Assembly: GCF_000027005.1 (NCBI RefSeq)
Contig: NC_012965.1
Location: forward strand, 607,001-671,000
Direction of reading: 5' to 3'
Origin: Komagataella phaffii GS115
Lineage: Eukaryota > Ascomycota > Pichiomycetes > Pichiales > Pichiaceae
DNA length: 64,000 nt
The number at the start of each line of letters is the position of its first letter. The first letter of the stretch is position 1. Shown here in pieces: positions 1 to 8,820 of the stretch. The notes beneath the pieces are model-generated. The model was given only the letters and a program-made list of their open reading frames with translations. It made no database searches and was not told the DNA's origin. A program made the translations under genes and the position numbers.

Positions 1-396
1 AATGAAGTCATCTTCGAGGTTTTACCCTAGACTATATGAGTCAGGTTAAGTTTGTCTATCAGTTTTCTGGCCAGAGTCATAGCTACCTGCGGGAACAGAG
101 AATAACAAGAGCTAGAAGGAATCTACAATCACTTGATTGACCATTGTAACGCAGAACATAGAGCTTTGACTTTATTCTTGTTGATTTCAGCTGAGGATGT
201 GACCAATGTCCGCCTAATCCGCCTTGGGTGCAAGAAGGGCCCTATCTCTCACATATTCTTCAAGCTGTTCGTCAGCAGAAGAAAGTCTCCTGGGCCTAGT
301 CCCTCCATGGATTCGCTCTCCTCCCGGCTTTCTTTTTTTCGCGCAATGCCGTCAAAAAACCTCATCTCATCTCATCGCTTCCTACTGCACCGAAGA

Positions 397-1284
397 ATGG
401 CTATCACTGTTGGAGCTCATAGAGGCTATAGGAAATTGTTCCCTGAAAATACCATTCTTTCTTTTGATCAAGCGGTTAATCATGGCGCTGACATGATTGA
501 GTTAGACCTTCACCTCTCTTCGGATCAAGTGCTAGTCGTGATCCACGATCAAAGTACCAAGGCAGTTTTCGGAACTGACTATAATGTGTGTAAAACATCA
601 TACAAGGACGTCTTAAGCAAATTAAGAACTATCCGGCATCCTCCACAACCGATGCCTACGTTTTCTGATGTACTGGAATGGCTTTCCGATTATCCAGATG
701 TCAAACTGATGCTGGACATCAAGAGAGACAACCCCGCCAAAGATGTCATCCGCCTGATCTTAGAAGAACTCACCAAAAAGAATACGGATGTCAATTTTTG
801 GAGAAAGAGAATTATATTTGGTCTTTGGTCTGTCGACTATTATCTGTTGAATCAAGAACTCTTGGAGGGATTTGATGTGGTCAATATTGCTGTTGATCTG
901 AAGAAATCATTTCAGTTTGCCAACACTGTGGCCGCAGAAGGTGGGAAACTTCACGGAATCTCTTTTCTGCATTTGATATGGTATCATCAAAAATATAGGA
1001 CTGAACTGGTAAAGTTTGCGAACTCCAATAGCTTAGTACTATACCTTTGGACTATCAATGATCCTTACTTAGTAAAGGAGTGTGGGGTTAATCTCATCAC
1101 AGATGACATTGGTATGGCTAAAAAAGCTTTATCTGGAGTACCAGTAGCGAGCGGTCCGACATGGAGATATTCCGTTGGATGCTATTTCAAGGCAGGGTTG
1201 TTTTCCACGGTTCAGTTTCTTCTTGGACGGGATTACAACTTGAAATACCTAGCATTGGCGATGAAAAAGTTCAAACTTCTATGA
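397..1284 (+). CDS. PGC1: Phosphatidylglycerol phospholipase C (GDPD family)
   Basis: A 295-residue glycerophosphodiester phosphodiesterase-family protein. The N-terminal catalytic signature is clear: HRGYRKLFPENT supplies the conserved HR and EN, ELDLHLSSD the acidic pair, VVIHDQ the HD, and LMLDIK the later lysine. In yeast Pgc1 cleaves phosphatidylglycerol to diacylglycerol and so controls PG pools at mitochondria and lipid droplets. The C-terminus (LFSTVQFLLGRDYNLKYLALAMKKF) is hydrophobic and basic, fitting the membrane-anchoring tail of Pgc1. I chose the ATG at 397 because homology begins there. In-frame ATGs at 307 and 346 would add a basic, serine-rich leader. The frame stays open further upstream to about 133, without another ATG. 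Family assignment is firm; the PGC1 orthology is likely. Confidence 0.82.
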   Translation: MAITVGAHRGYRKLFPENTILSFDQAVNHGADMIELDLHLSSDQVLVVIHDQSTKAVFGTDYNVCKTSYKDVLSKLRTIRHPPQPMPTFSDVLEWLSDYPDVKLMLDIKRDNPAKDVIRLILEELTKKNTDVNFWRKRIIFGLWSVDYYLLNQELLEGFDVVNIAVDLKKSFQFANTVAAEGGKLHGISFLHLIWYHQKYRTELVKFANSNSLVLYLWTINDPYLVKECGVNLITDDIGMAKKALSGVPVASGPTWRYSVGCYFKAGLFSTVQFLLGRDYNLKYLALAMKKFKLL

Positions 1285-1613
1285 GAAGGGATTGGATTTA
1301 GGAACAGATTAAACTACATGATTTATCTTGAACCACTTTCGCCTTTTAACCTTTGCATCTATTTATTACCGGTGCATTTACATCTCTCATCTTTGTAGGC
1401 CATCTTCGCCTAAGCAATCAAAACATTGGGCCCCATATAAACCCATTACATCCTTATAAGTTCTCAGCCTTTTGACAGCATAGTACCTCATTCATCAGGT
1501 ACTATTTTTTAAGATCTCTACAACAAGTTCTATGTTGTGAAACGCTATCATTAAAATCTGGGGTACAAAAGGACAATCACCATAGCCATTTCCTTTCCCT
1601 GTTAACAGACAAA
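1285..1613. promoter_or_regulatory. Intergenic region, GAS-family gene promoter
   Basis: No gene seen. It holds the 3' end of the PGC1-like gene and the promoter of the downstream glucanosyltransferase gene. A TATA-like ATATAAA lies near 1435, about 175 bases before the ATG. Confidence 0.4.
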
Positions 1614-3404
1614 ATGCTGGGTTTCAAGGACTTCTTTCGCCTATTAATTCTCTTTGTTACTGCATTTGCCTCCGACTCCTATGAGTTTTCGTCTTCCGTC
1701 AAACATATAGCTTCACCCACAACAGTTGAAAGAATCCGAAAGTTGACTCCCACAATTGAAGCGTACGGATCTAAGTTTTTTTATTCAAACAACGGATCTC
1801 AATTCTTCATCAAAGGAATAGCCTATCAGCAAGATTTCACTGAATACTTGCGTCGTCCTGAATCCCTTGTCGACGTTGACGCTCCCAAAACCCAAACTCT
1901 ATGTGAATTGAACTTTAGGAACGGCCGACATTTTGTTGACCCTCTAGCTTGGCCTGATATCTGTACCAGAGATCTGCCATATCTTCAAGAGCTAGGAGTC
2001 AACACTCTCAGGGTCTACTCTATAGATCCAAGGGCTAATCATGACGTCTGTATGGAAAGATTAGCTGAGGCTGGGATTTATGTTATATTGGACCTGTCTA
2101 ACGTTGATTGCTCTATTAATAGGGACGATCCCTCATGGGATCTTGAAATTATGGACTGCTACACTTCTGTGATCGATACGATGGCTCCTTATGACAATGT
2201 ATTAGGTTTTTTTGCTGGCAATGAGGTCAACACGGATGTTGCAAACACTTACACAATGCCGTTTGTAAAAAGTTCTATTAGAGATATAAAGAGTTACATT
2301 AAACGAAAGAATATTAGGAAAATTCCAGTTGGCTACTCCTCCAATGATGATTCCCTTACTAGAAATAATTTGGCGGACTATCTAGTGTGTGGGGAAAATG
2401 ATTTGGCCAAGATTGACTTTTTCGGTATCAATATGTACGAATGGTGTGGTTACTCATCTTATGCCACATCAGGATATAAGGAGAGAACTTTAGAGATGGC
2501 TGGCTATCCTGTTCCCGTATTTTTAAGTGAATTTGGTTGTAATCTGAAACGTCCAAGGCCGTTCACAGAAGTGGAAGCTATATTCAACAAACCCATGACA
2601 AATGTTTGGTCAGGTGCAATAATGTACATGTATTTTGAAGAAAGAAATGAGTACGGAGTGGTCAAAGTCAAGGGCGATTACATCACCGACCCCGTAGAAA
2701 AACTGCCGGATTTTAATCTTTTGAAGGCACAGTACAGGAATGCATCTCCTAAGGGTGTGAACAAACAAGATTATTCATCTCATGGATCTAAAGACGTTCA
2801 ATGTCCTGTGGCTAGTGAAGATTGGAAAGTATCCGAAGAGCTACCTTCTACACCTAGAGCACCAAAATGTGATTGCATGATGGCAGCTCTGAAATGCTCA
2901 ATTGAAGAGGTTCCGAATAGATCAGAGCTGGCAGAAATAGTGGGGTACATTTGTGGAGAAATCAGTTGTCACAATATTGTTGCTAATGGAACCACTGGCT
3001 GGTACGGAGAATTTTCCGATTGTTCTTTCCACCAGAAGCTATCCTATGTGGCCCAATTATATTATAATTACCATAACTCCACTCCTGATGCATGCTATTT
3101 TGAAGGGTATGGTCGTATCAACGCTTATCCAAACACATTAGAGGCATTAGCTATGTTTAAGACATTGAAAGGGACTAGATGCAAGGAAGAATTAGGACCA
3201 GTCAAGGAGATTAGTCGTTTGATAACTGGGGAACCGTTTGGTTCGCAGAATAGAGATTCCCCTCGGAGAATTCTGGTAGATAGTAGGTTGAAAAATACTA
3301 ACTTGGACACGTCCGAAAGCAAAGCCATCACTGCAAAGATTATTTCCAAATCCAGCCTTTTGACCAATCTTATTGCTATGTTCTTAGTAATATTATTTAC
3401 TTAG
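1614..3404 (+). CDS. 1,3-beta-glucanosyltransferase, GH72 with CBM43, GPI-anchored
   Basis: A 596-residue cell-wall remodelling enzyme of the Gas1/Gas2 type, which splits and re-joins beta-1,3-glucan chains at the outer plasma membrane. Visible parts in order: signal peptide (residues 1-20, LLILFVTAFAS), GH72 domain (about 45-370) with acid/base Glu204 in AGNEVNTD and nucleophile Glu307 in FLSEFGCN, a cysteine-rich CBM43/X8 module (about 415-510), a short hydrophilic linker, and a C-terminal hydrophobic stretch (SLLTNLIAMFLVILFT) typical of GPI attachment. The serine-rich region that usually precedes the anchor in Gas1 is very short here, which is closer to Gas2-type enzymes. Several GAS paralogues exist in yeasts, so I give no symbol. 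Confidence 0.9.
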   Translation: MLGFKDFFRLLILFVTAFASDSYEFSSSVKHIASPTTVERIRKLTPTIEAYGSKFFYSNNGSQFFIKGIAYQQDFTEYLRRPESLVDVDAPKTQTLCELNFRNGRHFVDPLAWPDICTRDLPYLQELGVNTLRVYSIDPRANHDVCMERLAEAGIYVILDLSNVDCSINRDDPSWDLEIMDCYTSVIDTMAPYDNVLGFFAGNEVNTDVANTYTMPFVKSSIRDIKSYIKRKNIRKIPVGYSSNDDSLTRNNLADYLVCGENDLAKIDFFGINMYEWCGYSSYATSGYKERTLEMAGYPVPVFLSEFGCNLKRPRPFTEVEAIFNKPMTNVWSGAIMYMYFEERNEYGVVKVKGDYITDPVEKLPDFNLLKAQYRNASPKGVNKQDYSSHGSKDVQCPVASEDWKVSEELPSTPRAPKCDCMMAALKCSIEEVPNRSELAEIVGYICGEISCHNIVANGTTGWYGEFSDCSFHQKLSYVAQLYYNYHNSTPDACYFEGYGRINAYPNTLEALAMFKTLKGTRCKEELGPVKEISRLITGEPFGSQNRDSPRRILVDSRLKNTNLDTSESKAITAKIISKSSLLTNLIAMFLVILFT

Positions 3405-3469
3405 AGTAGATAGTTCCCCTTTCATGATATTAATTCTCATCCACCATTCACCTTATCTCGTTCTAGAGG

Positions 3470-4204
3470 CTAATTACTCTTAGGGCCCCATTTAACTCCT
3501 AAAAATCCGGTATTTTGAGTCTTCTGAGGCAACTGAGGCGAAATAATATAATGTCTCTTCTTACCTGGAACATCCAAGTAGACGTAAGCAAACTCTTGAT
3601 CAAACACTGTTTTATCAACAGCCTCTAAAGATACCACACCAACTTGATTATCACTTTCAACGTGGAATCTCATCAAAATTCTCTCATAACCGTCTTTTCC
3701 TATTCTTCTTGATGTTCTCAAAGGTCTATTGCGTGTCCACTTATCTCCTGTTGCCTCACCATAAGCCTTCAATCTTGTGCCGGGGTCGATCTGTAATAGT
3801 TTTTGAGCTCCCGGGTCCTTTTCAACCATCGTAACAGCATGGTTGAAAGTAGTGGTGTCTCCAGAAGGAAGGAACAATTCTGAGAACAGCAGATATAATG
3901 ATATTCCTGCTAACCCAAGGGCTCCAATCACTAAGGCAGTGGATGCAGTGAAAGTGACAGCATTTTTTATACGTAAAAACAGGTTAGGACCTGTTGATCT
4001 GTTCTTTTTCTGTTGTTGTTGTTGTTGTTGATTTTGCTGCTGCTGGATTCTGATGCTACTGATATGGAAATTTCTTTCACCTAAAAAGCTATAAGCTGGC
4101 AAAAATATTCCGGATTTAGGCCCAATAAAATTTTTCTTGAGCGATTGTGTCCTGATTGCAGAATTGAGTATCCTAAAAGTGGGTCTGATTGTACGAACAC
4201 TCAT
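3470..4204 (-). CDS. TIM21: Mitochondrial inner membrane translocase subunit Tim21
   Basis: A 244-residue TIM23-complex subunit that links the TOM and TIM23 translocases and contacts respiratory complexes. The N-terminus is basic and lacks acidic residues (matrix targeting). A glutamine-rich tract (about 54-65) is followed by one transmembrane segment (about 83-112) and then the intermembrane-space domain with the family signature around FNHAVTMVEKDPGAQKLL and the YVYLDVPGKKRHYII end. The poly-Q just before the membrane segment is an oddity of this copy and is likely variable in length. The ATG at 4204 is the only start that gives the presequence. Length matches the family (yeast about 239). 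Confidence 0.92.
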   Translation of the reverse strand: MSVRTIRPTFRILNSAIRTQSLKKNFIGPKSGIFLPAYSFLGERNFHISSIRIQQQQNQQQQQQQKKNRSTGPNLFLRIKNAVTFTASTALVIGALGLAGISLYLLFSELFLPSGDTTTFNHAVTMVEKDPGAQKLLQIDPGTRLKAYGEATGDKWTRNRPLRTSRRIGKDGYERILMRFHVESDNQVGVVSLEAVDKTVFDQEFAYVYLDVPGKKRHYIISPQLPQKTQNTGFLGVKWGPKSN

Positions 4205-4294
4205 TTCTAACTGTTAAAACGGAAAGGTGTTGAATTGAGTGCTTGGAAAGAAAGAGGAGATTGGATGGTCAGTCAAGTGTAAGAGAAAAATGTC

Positions 4295-4304
4295 ATCACG
4301 TGAT
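4295..4304. promoter_or_regulatory. CACGTG palindrome (Cbf1-type E-box)
   Basis: ATCACGTGAT, a perfect 10-base palindrome, lies between the TIM21 start and the tRNA-Arg gene. The core is the recognition site of Cbf1 bHLH factors, which act on respiratory and sulfur genes in yeasts. Occupancy is inferred only. Confidence 0.4.
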
Positions 4305-4355
4305 GCGCATATACATCTTTTAGGGCAAACATACTATCTATTTTTTGGTAAAATC

Positions 4356-4428
4356 GCCTCTGTAGCGTAATGGTTAGCGCGTCGCTCTCCGGAGGCGAAG
4401 ATTGCGGGTTCGAGTCCCGCCTGAGGTT
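4356..4428 (+). tRNA. tRNA-Arg (anticodon CCG)
   Basis: A 73-base cloverleaf can be drawn by hand: acceptor 4356-4362 with 4421-4427, D arm 4365-4380, anticodon stem 4382-4386 with 4394-4398, loop CTCCGGA with anticodon CCG at 4389-4391, T arm 4404-4420 with loop TTCGAGT. It reads the arginine codon CGG. The acceptor has a G-T pair at 1-72 and a T-T mismatch at 6-67. No intron. A T-run suitable for RNA polymerase III termination follows near 4450. Only 35 bases separate it from the stop codon of PSO2 on the other strand. Confidence 0.93.
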
Positions 4429-4463
4429 AGATATGAATTATTCATTTTCTTTTTTGAAGATAC

Positions 4464-6338
4464 CTAAAAATCGTCTATTGTTACTAGTTGAACAGCCCTT
4501 GCTTGTTGCCATTCAAAAATCCAGCTGTCCATGTTTTTAATGCTTTGCATGTTGTTCATATTCACTGTCGGGATTATTCTGGTGTGATCCAACAAAATGC
4601 TGAAAAAACTGAGCTCTCTAAAACTTGAATGCTCACTGTAGGGTACTTGGTATATTTGTGTGACTTTATCACTATTGAACTGCTTTTCAATGGATTCCAA
4701 GTCAAATCTGGAGGCATCATTTTTCGTTTTGACAATTCGAGCCAGTATCTGAGACTTCGATAGTTCTTTCATCCATTTAGTGGAATTATTCTTGGCTGAT
4801 ACGAACGTCCATCCTGTCGGTCTGATTGCTATGATTTGGGAGAAATCATTTCTGTATGAGTGGAAATATTTTTCTAACTGTTCAAGGTTCATATATTGCA
4901 TAGGAATAAGATGCACATTGGCCTCTGTGGGGGTGCTAGTGAGAAGTGTATCTAATTCTTCCCAGTGGAAAGTATTAAGAATCTCCCTTTTGGATGACTG
5001 CGCGTACAATTTCGTTTTGAGCCTCTTTGCTATGTCAATAGCGATCCTCTCCTTACCAATTGTATAAGTGCCAACGCATATTAAGGGCTTCAATGTTTTA
5101 GAGCGTTTCCGAAATGTAAAGAAGTCAGTAATTCGTTGCTGTAGAGGATGTTGATAAACACCTCTGAATATATTCTCACAAAAGGTGCCTACCACGTCAA
5201 TGACATTCTCCTGCTTGGGAAAATTGTAAGTAGGATCCAAGTAGGTGGTATCTAAGTAAATCTCATTGATTTTATAGGAAGCTAACTTTTGTATCATTTC
5301 TTTGTTGATTCGAAAATCTCCACAATGAAGAATGCAATGCTCTTTCGAGTCTCTGAAGAGAAAAATGCTACTACCAGGACAATGGTTAGCATCCATCATA
5401 GTTACTTTCACTTGTGTATCTTCAATCTCCATTGTCTCATTGAATGGGAGAATTCTCAAGATTTCTTCTGATACATTGTACTTGAGGACTAGCAGTTCAG
5501 CGGTTATCCTTGAACAGTATATGATTCCATTGTGCCAGTTTTTGGTGATGCCCATGTAATGATCGGCGTGGAAGTGAGACAGAAAATAATGTGTTATCTC
5601 GGGATGTTGACCATAGCAGAAAGCATCAACTGCAAACTTGCAAGAGGTAAAGTTTAGAATCTTGACATCCGGTATCTGCTTTGCTCTGTTCCTTATGGCA
5701 TCTTTTGACTTTTCAATTCGTTCCTCGGATGTTATTTTGGGAGCTGATTTGGGTTTCTTAACTTTCTGTTTTGAGGCAGCCTTTAATGATTTGTAAACAA
5801 GTTTAGTAGAAGTGAGAAATAAGCATCCATCAACGTGGGTAGTTCTTTCTAGAATGGACAATTTGTCAAGTTGAATCTCACAGACTGGGCATTTCACATC
5901 TTCAAGCAATTGTTCTGGACAGCCTAAAGAATCGAGACCTTGGCTGAAGTCAGGCTCAATCTTGTCTTCTTGTTTTATTGTATCAAAACCTTCATCTTCA
6001 TCAACGGCTACTTCTTGCTCTTCATCCGAGGCAACGAACAATGCATTTTCTTGCTTCAAGGATATGCTGGTCATGGTTGAACTAGTCATTACAGTTTCTC
6101 CTTCACTCTTGTTCTTTTCTATCTTGGCTGGCATTTCTTCATCTTTGACATTATAATTACTGCAGCCAGCAGAGTCTACAGCCTCATTACCTGTCTCTTC
6201 ATCACTGAGCAACTCAATCACTGAGCTCGTTTCTCGGATGAAATCCTTCACCAAATTATTTGTATAAGCAACGTTCTTATTTCCATTGACTTTATAATAT
6301 GTGAATAACGACCTCTGAACCTTCTCACGTTGAGACAT
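4464..6338 (-). CDS. PSO2: DNA interstrand cross-link repair nuclease Pso2/Snm1
   Basis: A 624-residue 5' exonuclease of the metallo-beta-lactamase/beta-CASP group that processes DNA interstrand cross-links and hairpins. Visible parts: an N-terminal PIP-box-like QRSLFTYY at residues 8-15, a UBZ4-type zinc finger with C150, C153, H168, C172, and the metal-binding motif HFHADH at residues 255-260. The MBL core continues with DANHCPGSSIFLF and GDFRINKEM, then the beta-CASP part with CVGTYTIGKERI and the closing YSEHSSFRELSFF. The acidic, lysine-poor region between PIP box and finger looks disordered. Length fits yeast Pso2 (661). Adjacent genes are unrelated. Confidence 0.93.
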   Translation of the reverse strand: MSQREKVQRSLFTYYKVNGNKNVAYTNNLVKDFIRETSSVIELLSDEETGNEAVDSAGCSNYNVKDEEMPAKIEKNKSEGETVMTSSTMTSISLKQENALFVASDEEQEVAVDEDEGFDTIKQEDKIEPDFSQGLDSLGCPEQLLEDVKCPVCEIQLDKLSILERTTHVDGCLFLTSTKLVYKSLKAASKQKVKKPKSAPKITSEERIEKSKDAIRNRAKQIPDVKILNFTSCKFAVDAFCYGQHPEITHYFLSHFHADHYMGITKNWHNGIIYCSRITAELLVLKYNVSEEILRILPFNETMEIEDTQVKVTMMDANHCPGSSIFLFRDSKEHCILHCGDFRINKEMIQKLASYKINEIYLDTTYLDPTYNFPKQENVIDVVGTFCENIFRGVYQHPLQQRITDFFTFRKRSKTLKPLICVGTYTIGKERIAIDIAKRLKTKLYAQSSKREILNTFHWEELDTLLTSTPTEANVHLIPMQYMNLEQLEKYFHSYRNDFSQIIAIRPTGWTFVSAKNNSTKWMKELSKSQILARIVKTKNDASRFDLESIEKQFNSDKVTQIYQVPYSEHSSFRELSFFSILLDHTRIIPTVNMNNMQSIKNMDSWIFEWQQARAVQLVTIDDF

Positions 6339-6729
6339 GAAGGAAGAGAAGGTGTTGTCGAAGCATCAACCTGGGAAAGATTGAACAGTAGGTCTTGTAT
6401 CCGTCTAATCTTCCGCGAGTGGATTCGATTTCTAATCTGAAGCAATGGCCCTACAGACTACTCTTCTATCTAGAACACACAATCACGAGTAAATAAGGCT
6501 TTAGGGATGGAAAGTAATATTTCAACACACTTAGATCTTTTCTTTTTACCCCTGTACACACTTTGACCGCATAAAAGCCCATAATAATAATCCGTTCAAC
6601 CCTTGATTATTTATCCATGATGTTTCCCTTTATAGAAATACTCCTTATTATTATCTATATCACCTATAACATCTTCCCATTCTACCCTGCCCCACGTTGA
6701 TCTTTCACCGTTTATAGCTTCAAGTGGCC
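6339..6729. promoter_or_regulatory. Divergent promoter region PSO2 / IRC3
   Basis: A 390-base divergent intergenic region. No gene seen. An ATAAAA element lies near 6571 on the IRC3 side. The stretch is AT-rich with short pyrimidine tracts. Confidence 0.4.
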
Positions 6730-8778
6730 ATGATACTTAGCCGACTAAGCCGAATATCAGGACTTCACTTTCGACAACAATATGTACTAAGCCTTAGTCA
6801 AAGATCTACACTGATACGGCAGGTCTGCGGTACAAGAGTACGATCTGCTACAGCATCAGAGGAAACCTTAGTAGCAAGAGAATTGGAAACACCGTCTACA
6901 GTCCGTCTGCGTCCATATCAGAAAGACTGTATTGAATCCATAATGAAAGTTATTAGAGGAGGTGAAACGAGATTAGCTGTCAGTTTGGCTACAGGCGGGG
7001 GTAAAACAGTGATTTTCTCTAACTTATTGAACGAAATACCCAGCAACAAGTACAATGGACAAAAAACGCTGATTCTTGTGCATAGAAAGGAGCTGGCTGA
7101 CCAAGCTGCCAGAACTATCAAACGTTTTTTTCCACACATGAAGATAGAAATAGATATGGCAGGCTTAAGGCCAACACATGATGACGATGTTGATGTAGTT
7201 GTAGCCTCAGTGCCCACTTTGGCAAGAAATAACAGCAAGAACCCACGCTTGTTTGATTATGACCCTAATGAGTTCAAAGCCATCATTATTGATGAATGTC
7301 ATCATGCAATTTCTGACTCCTATATCAAAATATTACAGTACTTCAATGCCCTATCGAAGGACAGCTCTGATGGGATTATTGTTGTTGGATTTTCAGCTAC
7401 ATTGAAGAGACATGATGCCCAGCCTTTGGATAAAGTATTCAATACTATTGCATATGAAAAAGATCTAATATCTATGGTTAAAGAAGGGTATCTATCAGAA
7501 TTGTCCATCACCAAAGTCGAAGGTGCCTTTTCTTTGGACGATGTTAAACTAGATAAGACAGGCGACTATCAACTGCAAAGTTTGGAATCATCTGTGAATA
7601 CAGCAGCTGTTGCAGAACTTGTTTTAAAAACGTACCTTGAAAGAAAGAAAGTGCTTGGGTTGAAATCTTCCCTGTTCTTTTGTGTGAACAAACAGCACGT
7701 ACAAGATCTTTGTGAGTTATTTTGTGCAAACGGTATCAAAGCTGGGTTTGTCTCTGGCAACACTCCCCTGCTAGAGAGAGAACAGATAATCAAAAACTTC
7801 ATTGATGGAAAACTCAATGTCTTGATGAATTGTAATGTTTTCACGGAGGGCACAGACATTCCTAATATTGACTCTATTTTCCTTTTGCGCCCCACAAAAT
7901 CCCGACCTTTACTAAGTCAGATGATAGGCAGAGGTTTGAGACTTCATTCAGGAAAGACCAAATGTTACGTCACAGATTTTGTAGGCACCACTCATTCTGG
8001 TATTAACGTTGATGCCACTTTGGAAGGGATAACAAAACGTCAGATGAATTCCCTGTTACAATTCGATCAAGAGATGGTTCATGGCAACAGGGATTACTCC
8101 AAAATGCTTGAAGAAGTTCCAGATTATTTACGGTATACGTCTTTCAATGATATAACCAGTTATATTAATTCTATCCCCAAAAACCTTTCAAAGGAAAATC
8201 AGAGATCCATAGAGTACAAACTCTACAAGCAGCATTCACTCCCTTGGATACAATTGGGAATCGATTCTTGGGGGGTATCCTTGGCGGATAGAAGCTATCT
8301 GAGGATAGACAAGACCAAAGGCAAATTTGAATTGAAACGGTATATTGCAGTTCCTTACCCCAAAAATGGTATCAAAAGAAAAAAGCTGATCTTTCACTCA
8401 GAGAACTTGGAAGAAATACTCACAGATGCTGAAAGATTTCTTAAAGAAAAGGGATCCAAGCCTTTATTTCTGGGTTCTTATCCCATCTCGAATAAGCAGT
8501 ATGAGTACCTTTGCAAAGAATTCATCAACGTTGCACAAGGATCTAGTGGCATTCAAATGGAGTATTTCGTTCCATTCCTGAAGAGATATCTCCGAAAATT
8601 GACAAAACACCAGGCATCAGTTCTAATCTTTGCAAAAATGGCCGGAGGGGCATTTGCACTGCAAAGATACATAAAGTACAAAATGTTATCCACTAAGAAC
8701 ATTCAGGATGAAAAGGTTCCAATCCTGAAAGAAGAGGTCATGGACAAATTAGCACAGAAAATCAAAGATAATAAATAA
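6730..8778 (+). CDS. IRC3: Mitochondrial double-stranded DNA helicase Irc3
   Basis: A 682-residue superfamily 2 helicase that remodels branched mtDNA structures and keeps the mitochondrial genome stable. The N-terminus (MILSRLSRISGLHFRQQ) is a matrix-targeting sequence. Helicase motifs: RPYQ (Q-like), Walker A ATGGGKT near residue 89, DECHH Walker B near residue 188, FSATL motif III, FTEGTDIPNID motif V, and QMIGRGLRLH motif VI. The C-terminal third is the Irc3-specific region. The ATG at 6730 is the first in frame; a GTG two codons upstream is not a plausible start in yeast. Length matches S. cerevisiae Irc3 (689). Confidence 0.9.
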   Translation: MILSRLSRISGLHFRQQYVLSLSQRSTLIRQVCGTRVRSATASEETLVARELETPSTVRLRPYQKDCIESIMKVIRGGETRLAVSLATGGGKTVIFSNLLNEIPSNKYNGQKTLILVHRKELADQAARTIKRFFPHMKIEIDMAGLRPTHDDDVDVVVASVPTLARNNSKNPRLFDYDPNEFKAIIIDECHHAISDSYIKILQYFNALSKDSSDGIIVVGFSATLKRHDAQPLDKVFNTIAYEKDLISMVKEGYLSELSITKVEGAFSLDDVKLDKTGDYQLQSLESSVNTAAVAELVLKTYLERKKVLGLKSSLFFCVNKQHVQDLCELFCANGIKAGFVSGNTPLLEREQIIKNFIDGKLNVLMNCNVFTEGTDIPNIDSIFLLRPTKSRPLLSQMIGRGLRLHSGKTKCYVTDFVGTTHSGINVDATLEGITKRQMNSLLQFDQEMVHGNRDYSKMLEEVPDYLRYTSFNDITSYINSIPKNLSKENQRSIEYKLYKQHSLPWIQLGIDSWGVSLADRSYLRIDKTKGKFELKRYIAVPYPKNGIKRKKLIFHSENLEEILTDAERFLKEKGSKPLFLGSYPISNKQYEYLCKEFINVAQGSSGIQMEYFVPFLKRYLRKLTKHQASVLIFAKMAGGAFALQRYIKYKMLSTKNIQDEKVPILKEEVMDKLAQKIKDNK

Positions 8779-8820
8779 TACAAACAGGGAAGTTAAACCG
8801 ATGGCGACAAAAAACGTATT

